A DNA stretch of 64,000 nucleotides from Paucibacter sp963740455. GTDB taxonomy: Bacteria > Pseudomonadota > Gammaproteobacteria > Burkholderiales > Burkholderiaceae_C. A program made the translations under genes and the position numbers. Each line of letters begins with the position of its first letter. The first letter of the stretch is position 1. The stretch is taken from the NCBI GenBank assembly GCA_963740455.1, contig CAVUEF010000007.1, positions 248,001-312,000 on the forward strand, given 5' to 3'. This document shows positions 15,554-24,377 of the stretch, in pieces. The notes under the pieces are model-generated. The model made no database searches. It saw only the letters and a program-made list of their open reading frames with translations, and was not told the origin of the DNA.

Positions 15554-17107
15554 TCACAGGAAGCGCACAACGATTTGCGTTGCCACCAGGCCCAGCAAAA
15601 AACCGCCACCGGCCCAGATCAAGCCCTGCAGCAAGCGGTTCGTTTTGCGCTGCTCTGACAGCAAGGCCAGCAGAGCGAGTTGCTCGTTGTGCGACGCCTT
15701 GACCTTGAGCGCGTCGTGCAAGAGCCGGGGCAGCTCGGGCAGCAATTGCGCATAGCGCGGCGCTTCCTTTCTGAGCCGCTCGCCCATGCCGCGCCAGCCG
15801 ACTTGCTCATTCATCCAGCGCTCCAGGAAGGGCTTGGCGGTGGCCCACAAGTCGAGCTCCGGATCGAGCTGGCGCCCCAGGCCTTCGACGTTCAGCAAGG
15901 TCTTTTGCAGGAGCACCAATTGCGGCTGGATCTCGACATGAAAGCGCCGCGAGGTCTGGAACAGGCGCATCAGGATCTGACCCAGCGAAATGTTTTTCAA
16001 GGGACGATCGAAATGCGGCTCGCACACGGTGCGAATGGCGCCCTCAAGCTCGTCGACGCGGGTCCCGGCAGGCACCCAGCCCGACTCGATATGCAGCTCG
16101 GCCACGCGCTTGTAGTCGCGCTGGAAGAACGCGACAAAGTTCTGCGCAAGATACTCCTTGTCGCCCTCGGCCAGCGTGCCCATGATGCCGAAGTCCAGCG
16201 CGATATAGCGTCCGAACGTGGCCGGCTCCAGGCTCACCTGGATATTGCCGGGATGCATGTCGGCATGGAAGAAGCCGTCGCGAAACACCTGCGTGAAGAA
16301 GATCGTCACGCCGTCACGCGCCAGCTTCGGGATGTCGACGCCGGCGTCGCGCAAACGTTGCGCCTGGCTGATCGGCACGCCCTTCATGCGCTCCATCACC
16401 AGCACCTCGGTCTTGCACATGTCCCACACCATCTCGGGCACCAGCACCAGGTCCAGACCGGTCATGTTGCGGCGCAGCTGCGCGGCATTGGCGGCCTCGC
16501 GCACCAGGTCCAGCTCGTCGTGCAGATAGGTGTTGAACTCGGCGACCACCTCGCGCGGCTTGAGGCGTCGGCCATCGGCGCTGAGTCGCTCGACCCAGCC
16601 CGCCAGCGTGCGCAGCAAGGCCAGGTCGTCCTCGATGATGTCGAGCATGCCCGGGCGCAGCACCTTGACGGCAACTTCGCGTCCGCTTTTCAGCGTGGCA
16701 AAGTGCACCTGCGCAATGGAAGCGCTGGCCACCGGCTCGGCCTCGAAGCTGGCGAACAACGCCTCGATGGGTTGACCCAACACACGCTCGATGGTGGCGC
16801 GGGCTTGCGCCGCAGGAAAAGGCGGCACGTCGTCTTGCAGCTTGGCCAGCTCGATGGCCACATCATTGGGCAAGAGGTCGCGCCGCGTCGACAGCACCTG
16901 GCCGAACTTGACGAAGATCGGGCCCAGCCGCTCGAGCGCCAGGCGCAGGCGCACGCCGCGCGGCTGACTCCAGCGCCGCCCCGCGCGGGTCAGGCTGCGC
17001 AACCAGCGATAGCGACGCCCGTTCAAGCCCTCCAGGGCCAGATTGTCCAGCCCGAAACGCAGCACCGTGATGATGATGAGCAGCAGCCGGGCGATATAGC
17101 GAATCAT
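15554..17107 (-). CDS. ubiB: Ubiquinone biosynthesis accessory factor UbiB
   Basis: An atypical ADCK/ABC1-family kinase-like ATPase of 517 residues needed for ubiquinone synthesis, associated with the inner membrane. It has the KxGQ signature (FVKFGQVLSTRRDLLP), the conserved lysine in VAVKVLRPG, FHADMHPGNI, and DFGIMG. Two C-terminal hydrophobic segments (LLQGLIWAGGGFLLG and on) match the family. Its start overlaps the ubiJ stop by four bases, so the two are translationally coupled. Confidence 0.96.
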   Translation of the reverse strand: MIRYIARLLLIIITVLRFGLDNLALEGLNGRRYRWLRSLTRAGRRWSQPRGVRLRLALERLGPIFVKFGQVLSTRRDLLPNDVAIELAKLQDDVPPFPAAQARATIERVLGQPIEALFASFEAEPVASASIAQVHFATLKSGREVAVKVLRPGMLDIIEDDLALLRTLAGWVERLSADGRRLKPREVVAEFNTYLHDELDLVREAANAAQLRRNMTGLDLVLVPEMVWDMCKTEVLVMERMKGVPISQAQRLRDAGVDIPKLARDGVTIFFTQVFRDGFFHADMHPGNIQVSLEPATFGRYIALDFGIMGTLAEGDKEYLAQNFVAFFQRDYKRVAELHIESGWVPAGTRVDELEGAIRTVCEPHFDRPLKNISLGQILMRLFQTSRRFHVEIQPQLVLLQKTLLNVEGLGRQLDPELDLWATAKPFLERWMNEQVGWRGMGERLRKEAPRYAQLLPELPRLLHDALKVKASHNEQLALLALLSEQRKTNRLLQGLIWAGGGFLLGLVATQIVVRFL

Positions 17108-17634
17108 GTTGCGCCACGTCCACCCATGGAGGCCACGGATCGCGCGACGTTGCCCAGGGCCGCGGCGATGCCCTTGCCCAGGCGCACCAGCTCATGCGCA
17201 GGCGCCGGGCCCAGCCATCTGGCCAGATCGTCCTCGATATCCCAGCGCAGGTTGTCGATCAGCCAGCTCATGTCGGTAGCAAGCGCTGCATCGCCTTGAA
17301 TCGCGACCTTGGGGCGCTCGCCGCTCAAGGCGCCCAGCGCCAGCGCGGCCGGATTCGAGACATCGAGCTGGACTCGCAGCGCGGGCTCACTCGGCGTCTG
17401 CGACAGGCGATCGAGCAAGCCGGCCGGTGTGATTTGCAGCGCCAGCACCGGTGGTGCCGGAATGAAGCCCGGCAGGAAAGCGGGCCGTCCCGTGAACTCG
17501 ATCAGCACGGTGGCACCCTGATGCGGCCGCAGCCGCTCATAGGCGACACTCTCGCGGCTCAGCACATGGTTCAACAGCAGGGTCAGGCGTTCCTGAGCCG
17601 CTGGCGCAATGAGGGCAGTCCAGTCTTGAAGCAT
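17104..17634 (-). CDS. ubiJ: Ubiquinone biosynthesis accessory factor UbiJ (SCP2 domain)
   Basis: A 176-residue lipid-carrier-like protein of the ubiquinone complex. It carries an SCP2-type domain (LEFTGR-like VLIEFTGRPAFLPG, then KVAIQGDAALATDMSWL) and a C-terminal region VRLGKGIAAALGNVA. The ATG at 17634 fits the family start; more N-terminal in-frame codons look non-coding. In relatives ubiE stands close upstream; here a sugar-nucleotide block lies between them. Confidence 0.85.
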   Translation of the reverse strand: MLQDWTALIAPAAQERLTLLLNHVLSRESVAYERLRPHQGATVLIEFTGRPAFLPGFIPAPPVLALQITPAGLLDRLSQTPSEPALRVQLDVSNPAALALGALSGERPKVAIQGDAALATDMSWLIDNLRWDIEDDLARWLGPAPAHELVRLGKGIAAALGNVARSVASMGGRGAT

Positions 17635-17821
17635 GGCCAGATTGTAGGCATCCCGATCCGGTGCGTGCTTTGTCGCGTCAAGCTGGAACGAGCATTCGTT
17701 GAATTGAGCGAGAATCCACAGCCATGCGCCAGGGCAGTGGATATTGGGAGACTGCCAATGGTGAAGTACAGCAGTACTTGAAGTCGAACAAACGCATCCG
17801 CCGCGAAATCCAGCCAAACCT

Positions 17822-18844
17822 ATGCCCTCCACCATCTTGCTGACCGGCGCCACCGGCTATATCGGATCTCACACGTGGCTGGCGCTGCTGGCTGCGGGCT
17901 ACCGGGTGATGGGTGTCGACGATTTCTCCAACAGCTCGCCCGAGGTGTTGAAGCGCTTGCAGGTGCTGACCGGCCAGCCGCCGCAATTTGTCCAGGCCAA
18001 TGTGTGCGACGCATCAGCCATGCAGCAGTTGTTCAGCCAGCACCGCATCGACGCGGTGGTGCATTTCGCCGCCTTCAAGGCGGTGGGTGAGTCGACCGCG
18101 AATCCGCTCGCCTATTACGCCAACAATATCGGCGGCCTGATCGCGGTCTGCCAGGCCATGCAAGCAAATGGCGTGCGCCGCATGGTGTTCAGCTCAAGCG
18201 CGACGGTCTACGGCCAACCGCAGCAGCTGCCCATCCCTGAAGACGCTGCGCTCTCGTTCACCAACCCCTATGGCGCGACCAAGCTGATGGGCGAGACCCT
18301 GCTGCGCGACATTGGCGCCGCCGACCCGAAGTGGCAGACCGCCTGCCTGCGCTATTTCAACCCGGTGGGCGCGCACGAGAGCGGCTCGATCGGCGAAGAC
18401 CCGCGCGGCACACCGAATAATCTGATGCCTTATGTGGCACAAGTCGCGATGGGCAAGCGCGCATACCTGCAGGTGTTCGGCGACGACTACGACACGCCCG
18501 ACGGCACCGGCGTGCGCGACTACATCCATGTCGTCGATCTGGCCGAGGGTCATGTGGCGGCGCTTGATTTCCTGCTGGCGGGCAGCGCCTCGCTCACCGT
18601 GAATCTGGGCACGGGCCGGGGCTATAGCGTGCTGGAACTGGCACGCGCTTATGAGCAAGTCAGCGGCCGACCGGTTCCGTACCAGATCGTGGCGCGCCGC
18701 CCCGGCGATATCGACGCCTGTTATGCCGACGCGAGCCTGGCCGCTGCGCGGCTGAGCTGGCGTGCCACGCGCGACTTGAGCCAGATGTGCGCCGACAGCT
18801 GGCGCTGGCAGCGCATGAATCCGAACGGCTTCCAGCCGGCATGA
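17822..18844 (+). CDS. galE: UDP-glucose 4-epimerase
   Basis: Short-chain dehydrogenase-type epimerase, 340 residues, converting UDP-glucose and UDP-galactose. It shows the NAD motif GATGYIGSH at residues 9-17, the catalytic serine within FSSSATVYG, and Y150/K154 (NPYGATK). CLRYFNPVGAHESG and IHVVDLAEGH are typical GalE signatures. It begins the sugar-nucleotide block, divergent from ubiJ; the next start overlaps its stop as ATGA. Confidence 0.95.
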   Translation: MPSTILLTGATGYIGSHTWLALLAAGYRVMGVDDFSNSSPEVLKRLQVLTGQPPQFVQANVCDASAMQQLFSQHRIDAVVHFAAFKAVGESTANPLAYYANNIGGLIAVCQAMQANGVRRMVFSSSATVYGQPQQLPIPEDAALSFTNPYGATKLMGETLLRDIGAADPKWQTACLRYFNPVGAHESGSIGEDPRGTPNNLMPYVAQVAMGKRAYLQVFGDDYDTPDGTGVRDYIHVVDLAEGHVAALDFLLAGSASLTVNLGTGRGYSVLELARAYEQVSGRPVPYQIVARRPGDIDACYADASLAAARLSWRATRDLSQMCADSWRWQRMNPNGFQPA

Positions 18845-20325
18845 ACCCATCCCGTACACCCGATGCAAAGCACAACAGCATGAGCACAATCACGATTCAA
18901 CCCGTCGTCATGGCCGGGGGCAATGGTACGCGCTTGTGGCCGCTGTCGCGCGCCGCTTATCCCAAGCAATTTCTGTCGCTCGGTGGTGAAGGCACCAACA
19001 AGCGCAGCCTGTTCCAGCAAGCGCTGGGCCGGCTGCAGGGCTTGGGCAGCACCGACATCGAGGTTGGCGCACCCAGCGTGGTGTGCAACGAGGAACACCG
19101 TTTTCTGGTGCTCGATCAGTTGCGCGAAATCGGGACCGAGCCCGACGCCGTGCTGCTCGAACCGGTGGGCCGCAACACGGCGCCGGCGATGACGCTGGCC
19201 GCCTTGCGGCACTTCACGACGGGCTCGATCCGGTGCTGGTCGTCACCCCTGCCGATCAGACCGTCGCCGACGACGACGCCTTCACGGCCGCCCTGCAGCG
19301 GCCGTGCGCCAGGCAGCGAGCGGCGCCATCGTGATACTTGGCATCAAGCCGGACCGGCCCGAAACGGGTTCGGCTATGTGCGCACCGAACAAGGGAAGGC
19401 ACATTCTGAACGTGGCCGAGTTCGTCGAAAAACCCGATGCCGCCACCGCCAAAACCTATCTGAGCGAAGGCAGCTACTACTGGAACTCGGGCATGTTTGT
19501 GTTGCGCGCATCGAGCTGGCTGGCGGCGCTCGAGCGCTTCCGACCCGACATTGCAGCGGCCACCCGCAAAGCGTGGGACGCGCGCAGCGCCGACGGCAAA
19601 TTCCTGCGCCCCGGCAAGGCCGAGTTCGCCCTCGTACCGGCCGAATCGGTCGACTACGCGGTGATGGAAAAGTGCCCGGGCCAGCTCGCGCTGCAGATGC
19701 TGCCGCTGGATGCCGGGTGGAACGACCTGGGCGCCTGGGACGCCGTGTGGCAGGTGGCGGCCAAGGACGAACAAGGCAATGCGAGCCACGGCGACGTGCT
19801 CTCAGCGCCAGCCACAACACGCTCGTGCATGCCAGCAGCCGCCTGGTGACCGTGGTCGGCTTGTCCGACGTGGTCGTGGTGGAGACGGCCGACGCCGTGC
19901 TGGTGGCCGACCGCGCCCGCAGCCAGGACGTGAAGCACATCGTGGCCCAGCTCGGCGACCAGCAGCGCACCGAACACACGCTGCATCGCAAGGTGCACCG
20001 GCCCTGGGGCTGGTACGACAGTATTGATTCGGGCGAACGCTTCCAGGTGAAACGCATCATGGTCAAGCCAGGCGCCTCATTGAGCCTGCAAATGCACCAC
20101 CACCGCGCCGAGCATTGGATCGTCGTGTCGGGCACGGCCGAAATCGTCAACGGCGCGCAGACAATTCTGCTGAGCGAGAACCAGAGCACTTACATCCCGC
20201 TCGGACAAACGCACCGCTTGGCCAATCCGGGCAAGGTGCCGCTGGAAATCATCGAAGTGCAGTCGGGCGCCTATCTCGGTGAAGACGATATCGTGCGCTT
20301 TGAAGACACCTACGGTAGGTCATGA
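18841..20325 (+). pseudogene. manC: Mannose-1-phosphate guanylyltransferase/mannose-6-phosphate isomerase, multiply frameshifted
   Basis: The whole bifunctional enzyme is recognisable, but in three frames. Frame of 18841: VVMAGGNGTRLWPLSR and VGRNTAPA. After about 19215: LDPVLVVTPADQTVADDDAF in a second frame. After about 19300: AIVILGIKPDRPETG in a third. FGYVRTEQ (19368-19395) returns to the first. NVAEFVEKPDAATAK to GNASHGDVL (19400-19800) is in the third again. From about 19803 to the end the first frame holds SHNTLVHASSRL and the isomerase part (VHRPWGWY, LSLQMHHHRAEHW). That is five shifts in 600 bases. The likely start is 18841 or the ATG at 18880. GDP-mannose synthesis from this copy is unlikely as read. 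Confidence 0.85.
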
Positions 20326-20329
20326 ACCC

Positions 20330-20406
20330 ACCCCCGAAGCGCTACGCGCCTCCCCCTCAAGGGGGCGAACCTGATGGACCGGCAGAGCCGGATCCATGGG
20401 TTCCGC
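20330..20406. repeat. GC-rich intergenic repeat of comamonad type
   Basis: CCCCCGAAGCG...CGCCTCCCCCTCAAGGGGG begins a structured intergenic stretch between manC and rmlB, with further small inverted pairs (CCGGCAGAGCCGG). From memory, very similar sequences are scattered through comamonad genomes between genes; I cannot verify that here. The following 55 bases up to the rmlB start show only a weak ribosome site. Confidence 0.4.
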
Positions 20407-20461
20407 TTGGATTGAGGGCATGCTGCAATAGGGGCTGCAATGAACAAGATGGAAGACTGAT

Positions 20462-21539
20462 ATGAGCATTCTCGTCACCGGCGGCGCCGGTTTCATCGGC
20501 AGCAATTTCGTGCTCGACTGGCTGGACCAGAGCGATGAAAAGATCGTGACGCTCGACGCCCTCACCTATGCCGGCAATCTGGAAAACCTCGCCAGCCTGC
20601 AGGGCGACCCGCGCCACAGGTTTGTGCACGGCGACATCTGCGACCGCGCGCTGGTCGACCGATTGCTGGCCGAGCAGCGTCCGCGTGCGCTGCTCCACTT
20701 CGCCGCCGAAAGCCATGTGGACCGCTCGATCAGCGGGCCTGGCGCCTTCATGCGCACCAATATCGAAGGCACCTACACGCTGCTCGAAGCGGCACGCACG
20801 TACTGGTCGACGCTTGGCACAACCGACCAGGCAGGCTTTCGCTTTCACCATGTCTCGACCGACGAGGTCTATGGAACGCTCGCCAAGGACGACCCACCCT
20901 TCGCCGAAGACCACGCTTATGAGCCCAACAGTCCGTATTCGGCCAGCAAGGCCGCCAGCGACCATCTGGTGCGTGCCTGGCACCACACCTACGGCCTGCC
21001 TGTCGTCACCACCAACTGCAGCAACAACTACGGCCCCTATCACTTCCCCGAGAAGCTGATTCCGCTGATGATCGTCAATGCCTTGGCCGGCAAAGCCGCT
21101 GCCCGTCTACGGCGACGGCCAGCAGATCCGCGACTGGTTGTATGTGAGCGACCATGCCAGCGCGATCCGCGCCGTGCTCGCCGGCGGACGCCTCGGCGAG
21201 ACCTACAACATCGGCGGCGGCAACGAGATGGCCAATATCGACATCGTCAACACGGTGTGCGCGCTGCTCGACGAACTGCGGCCCGACCCTGTCGGCCCCT
21301 ACAACCGTCTCATCACCTATGTGAAGGACCGCCCCGGCCACGACCGACGCTACGCCATCGACGCGCGCAAGATCGAGCGGGAAATCGGCTGGCGCCCCAA
21401 AGAGACCTTTGCCAGCGGCATCCGCAAGACCGTGCAGTGGTATCTGGAACATCCGGAGTGGGTGGCGCGCGTGCAAAGCGGCGCCTACCGCGAATGGTTG
21501 GACCAACAATACGGCGAAGAGCCCAAGGTCGGCGCATGA
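20462..21539 (+). pseudogene. rmlB: dTDP-glucose 4,6-dehydratase, one-base frameshift
   Basis: The second enzyme of dTDP-rhamnose synthesis. The first frame gives TGGAGFIGSNFV, HFAAESHVDRSI, VSTDEVYGTL, the catalytic NSPYSASKAASDH and NCSNNYGPYHFPEKLIP up to NALAGK (about 21093). The rest, starting with PLPVYGDGQQIRDWLY and ending GEEPKVGA, is in the next frame. An AAA at 21092-21094 where AA would keep the frame explains the shift: one extra A in a short A-run. This could be a sequencing error or a real mutation. Joined, the protein would be about 358 residues, which is normal. Confidence 0.85.
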
Positions 21540-22417
21540 AGATATTGCTGCTCGGCAAGAACGGCCAGGTCGGCTGGGAATTGCAGCGCTCTCTCAGCCT
21601 CTTGGGCGAGCTGATCGCGCTCGACCTCGAAGATGGCTGCGACCTCGCCAACACCGAAGCGCTGGCCGCCACTGTGCGCTCGCATGCGCCACAGGTGATC
21701 GTGAATGCCGCCGCCCACACCGCCGTGGACAAGGCTGAGAGCGAGCCCGAGTTGGTGCGCCTGATCAATACCGAGGCGCCGGCATGTCTGGCCAATGAAG
21801 CCAAGACCCTGGGCGCGCTGCTGGTCCACTACAGCACCGACTATGTATTCGACGGCAGCGGCGACCAGCCGCGCGTCGAGGACGCGCCGACCCGTCCTTT
21901 GAGTGTCTATGGCAGAACCAAATTGGAAGCCGAGCAAGCCATCCGCGCCAGCGGCTGTCAACACTTGATTCTGCGCACCAGCTGGGTCTACGCGGCGCGC
22001 GGCGCCAACTTCGCCAAGACCATGCTCAAGCTCGCGGCCGAGCGCGATCAGCTCAAGGTGATTGCCGACCAGATCGGCGCGCCCACCGGTGCCGATCTGC
22101 TGGCCGACCTCACCGCCCATATGCTGCGCGCCACGCTGGTGCGCCCCGACTTCGGCGGCACCTACCATGCCGTGGCAGGCGGCGCAACCAGCTGGCATGC
22201 GTACGCCAGGCATGTGATCGAATTTGCCCGCGCACGGGGCCAGGTCTTGCGGGTGGCGCCCGAGCAGGTGCTGCCGATACCGACCAGCGACTACCCGACC
22301 CCGGCCAGGCGGCCGCTCAATTCGCGCCTGTCCACCGCCAAGCTGCACGCGCACTTTGGCCTGATGTTGCCGCACTGGCAGCAGGGCGTCGAACGCATGC
22401 TGATGGAAATTCTCTAA
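21536..22417 (+). CDS. rmlD: dTDP-4-dehydrorhamnose reductase
   Basis: It performs the last step of dTDP-L-rhamnose synthesis. The 293 residues start MKILLLGKNGQVGWEL (NADPH motif GKNGQVG) and carry VNAAAHTAVDKAE, STDYVFDG and the catalytic YGRTK near residue 128-132, then TSWVYA. The start overlaps the rmlB stop as ATGA. The frame is intact, unlike those of rmlB and rmlA on either side. Confidence 0.93.
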   Translation: MKILLLGKNGQVGWELQRSLSLLGELIALDLEDGCDLANTEALAATVRSHAPQVIVNAAAHTAVDKAESEPELVRLINTEAPACLANEAKTLGALLVHYSTDYVFDGSGDQPRVEDAPTRPLSVYGRTKLEAEQAIRASGCQHLILRTSWVYAARGANFAKTMLKLAAERDQLKVIADQIGAPTGADLLADLTAHMLRATLVRPDFGGTYHAVAGGATSWHAYARHVIEFARARGQVLRVAPEQVLPIPTSDYPTPARRPLNSRLSTAKLHAHFGLMLPHWQQGVERMLMEIL

Positions 22418-22427
22418 GGACGAACAC

Positions 22428-22669
22428 ATGAAAACCGCAAAGGTACATCCTCGCCGACGGCTCAGGCACCCGGCTGCATCCGGCAACGCTGGCCATGAGC
22501 AAGCAGTGCCGCCCGTCTACGATAAGCCGATGGTGTATTACCCCTTGAGCACCGTGATGCTGGCCGGCATGCGAAACATCCTGCTCATCAGCACGCCGCA
22601 GGACATCCACCGTTTCGGGGCTCTGCTGGCCAGTACCTGATGAAATTGCTGAGCGAGAATGCCTGTTGA
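22428..22669 (+). pseudogene. rmlA: Glucose-1-phosphate thymidylyltransferase, internally deleted
   Basis: Only the two ends remain. After a good ribosome site and ATG, the nucleotide-binding loop reads ILADGSGTRLHPATLAMSKQ in one frame, then VYDKPMVYYPLSTVMLAGM and ISTPQDIHRFGALL in another. At about 22625 this jumps to GQYLMKLLSENAC and stop, which is the extreme C-terminus of RmlA in the former frame. About 200 central residues with the substrate site are missing, so no enzyme can be made. The TGA overlaps the rmlC ATG (TGATG). Confidence 0.85.
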
Positions 22670-23223
22670 TGAAAGTGACTGCTTCCACTCTGCCCGAAGT
22701 GCTGATCGTCGAGCCGCGCGTGTTCGTCGACACACGCGGTTTCTTTCTTGAGAGCTGGTCCGAAGCAGGTTCAACGAGGCGATCGGCTACAACGTCGCAC
22801 TTCGTGCAGGACAACCACTCGCGCTCGAGCAAAGGCGTGTTGCGCGGCCTGCATTTCCAGTTGCCGCCGCATGCCCAAGGCAAGCTGGTGCGCGTGGTCA
22901 GCGGTGCGGTGTTCGATGTGGCCGTCGATATGCGCAAGTCCAGCCCCACCTTCGGTCGCTGGGAAGGCATTGAGCTGAGTGCCGAGAACCACCGCCAGCT
23001 CTGGATACCGCCGGGCTTTGCGCATGGCTTCCTGGTCTTGAGCGAGTCGGCCGACTTTCTCTACAAGACCACCGCCTGTTACGCGCCACAAAGCGAAGGC
23101 ACGCTGCGGTGGGACGATCCTGCCATCGGCATCAAGTGGCCCGATCTTGGCGAGATCGCACCGCTGCTCGCCGCAAAGGACTTGAACGCCCCACTGCTGG
23201 CCGACGCCAAACACTTCGACTGA
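22669..23223 (+). CDS. rmlC: dTDP-4-dehydrorhamnose 3,5-epimerase
   Basis: A cupin epimerase of 184 residues: EPRVFVDTRGFFLESW, QDNHSRSSKGVLRGLHFQ with the catalytic histidine, VSGAVFDVAVDMR with its partner aspartate, and WIPPGFAHGFLVLSE. Between codons at 22767 and 22796 the frame encodes GSTRRSATTS, whereas the +1 frame gives the expected family sequence RFNEAIGYNV; two compensating indels seem to flank it. The overall frame survives, so partial function is possible. The start (22669) overlaps the rmlA remnant's stop. Confidence 0.88.
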   Translation: MKVTASTLPEVLIVEPRVFVDTRGFFLESWSEAGSTRRSATTSHFVQDNHSRSSKGVLRGLHFQLPPHAQGKLVRVVSGAVFDVAVDMRKSSPTFGRWEGIELSAENHRQLWIPPGFAHGFLVLSESADFLYKTTACYAPQSEGTLRWDDPAIGIKWPDLGEIAPLLAAKDLNAPLLADAKHFD

Positions 23224-23233
23224 GAATCCCCCA

Positions 23234-24346
23234 ATGACCCAACCCTGCATCCACCTGATCGCCGGTGCGCGCCCCAACTTCATGAAGATCGCGCCCATCG
23301 TGCGGGCGCTGCGGCTTGACGGCCGCCTGGCCTGGAAGATCGTTCACACCGGCCAGCATTACGACCGCGACATGAACGAGGTGTTCTTCGAGGAGTTGGG
23401 CATCCCCGCGCCCGATGTGCGGCTGGGATGCGGCGGCGGATCGCATGCCGAGCAGACCGGCAAAATCATGCAGGCGTACGAGGCCTTGTGCGCCTCCGAA
23501 AAGCCCGCCGCCTGCCTGGTGGTGGGCGACGTGAATTCGACGCTGGCCTGCTCCATCGTCGCCAAGAAGGCCGGCATTGCGGTGGCCCATGTCGAGGCGG
23601 GCTTGCGCAGCGGCGACATGCGCATGCCCGAGGAAATCAACCGCCTCGTCACCGACGCCATCTCCGACTGGTTCTTCGTCACCGAACCGAGCGGCCTGGA
23701 GCACCTGCGGCGCGAAGGCAAGGACATGCATGCGGTCTGGGACGTCGGCCATGTGATGGTCGACAACGTGCTGTTCCAGGCCGACAAGCTCAAGACCATG
23801 GACACCAGCGGTCTGGAGAGCGACATGTACAAGCGCGCCCATCCACGCTATGGCGTCGTCACGCTGCACCGCCCGTCCAATGTCGACAGCGCCGAATCGC
23901 TTGAAAACATCGCCCGCATTCTGCGCACGGTCTCGAGCGAGTTGCCGCTCGTGTTTCCGGTGCACCCGCGCACGCGCGCCAATATCGAGAAGTTCGGCAT
24001 CGATCTGGGCTCAGCGGTCGAGTTGATGGGGCCGCAGGCCTATATGTCGTTCCTGCACCTGTGGAAGGACGCGGTGCTGGTGCTGACCGACAGCGGCGGC
24101 TTGCAGGAAGAGACCACGGCTTTGGGCGTACCCTGCGTCACCGTGCGAGACAACACCGAGCGTCCGATCACCGTCGATGAAGGCTCGAACGTGCTGGCCG
24201 GCACCAAGGCAGACGACGTGATTGCCGCCGCGCTGAATGCGGTCAATGGTCTGAGCAAGCGCGGGCGCCGACCCAGGCTGTGGGACGGCAAGGCGGCTGA
24301 GCGCATCGTCGCCATCCTGGCGGACAAGTTGCTGACGGCCGATTGA
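23234..24346 (+). CDS. wecB: UDP-N-acetylglucosamine 2-epimerase (non-hydrolyzing)
   Basis: It makes UDP-ManNAc for surface polysaccharide. The 370 residues include the start GARPNFMKIAPIVRAL, HTGQHYDRDMNEVFF, HVEAGLRSGDMRMPEEINR and LTDSGGLQEETTALGVPC with the substrate-binding Ser-Gly-Gly and Glu residues. Length and motifs are complete. It lies 10 bases after rmlC and closes the forward block; no wecC or glycosyltransferase follows. Confidence 0.93.
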   Translation: MTQPCIHLIAGARPNFMKIAPIVRALRLDGRLAWKIVHTGQHYDRDMNEVFFEELGIPAPDVRLGCGGGSHAEQTGKIMQAYEALCASEKPAACLVVGDVNSTLACSIVAKKAGIAVAHVEAGLRSGDMRMPEEINRLVTDAISDWFFVTEPSGLEHLRREGKDMHAVWDVGHVMVDNVLFQADKLKTMDTSGLESDMYKRAHPRYGVVTLHRPSNVDSAESLENIARILRTVSSELPLVFPVHPRTRANIEKFGIDLGSAVELMGPQAYMSFLHLWKDAVLVLTDSGGLQEETTALGVPCVTVRDNTERPITVDEGSNVLAGTKADDVIAAALNAVNGLSKRGRRPRLWDGKAAERIVAILADKLLTAD

Positions 24347-24377
24347 GCGCCAGCCTCATGCGTCGCGCCGCGCGCCG

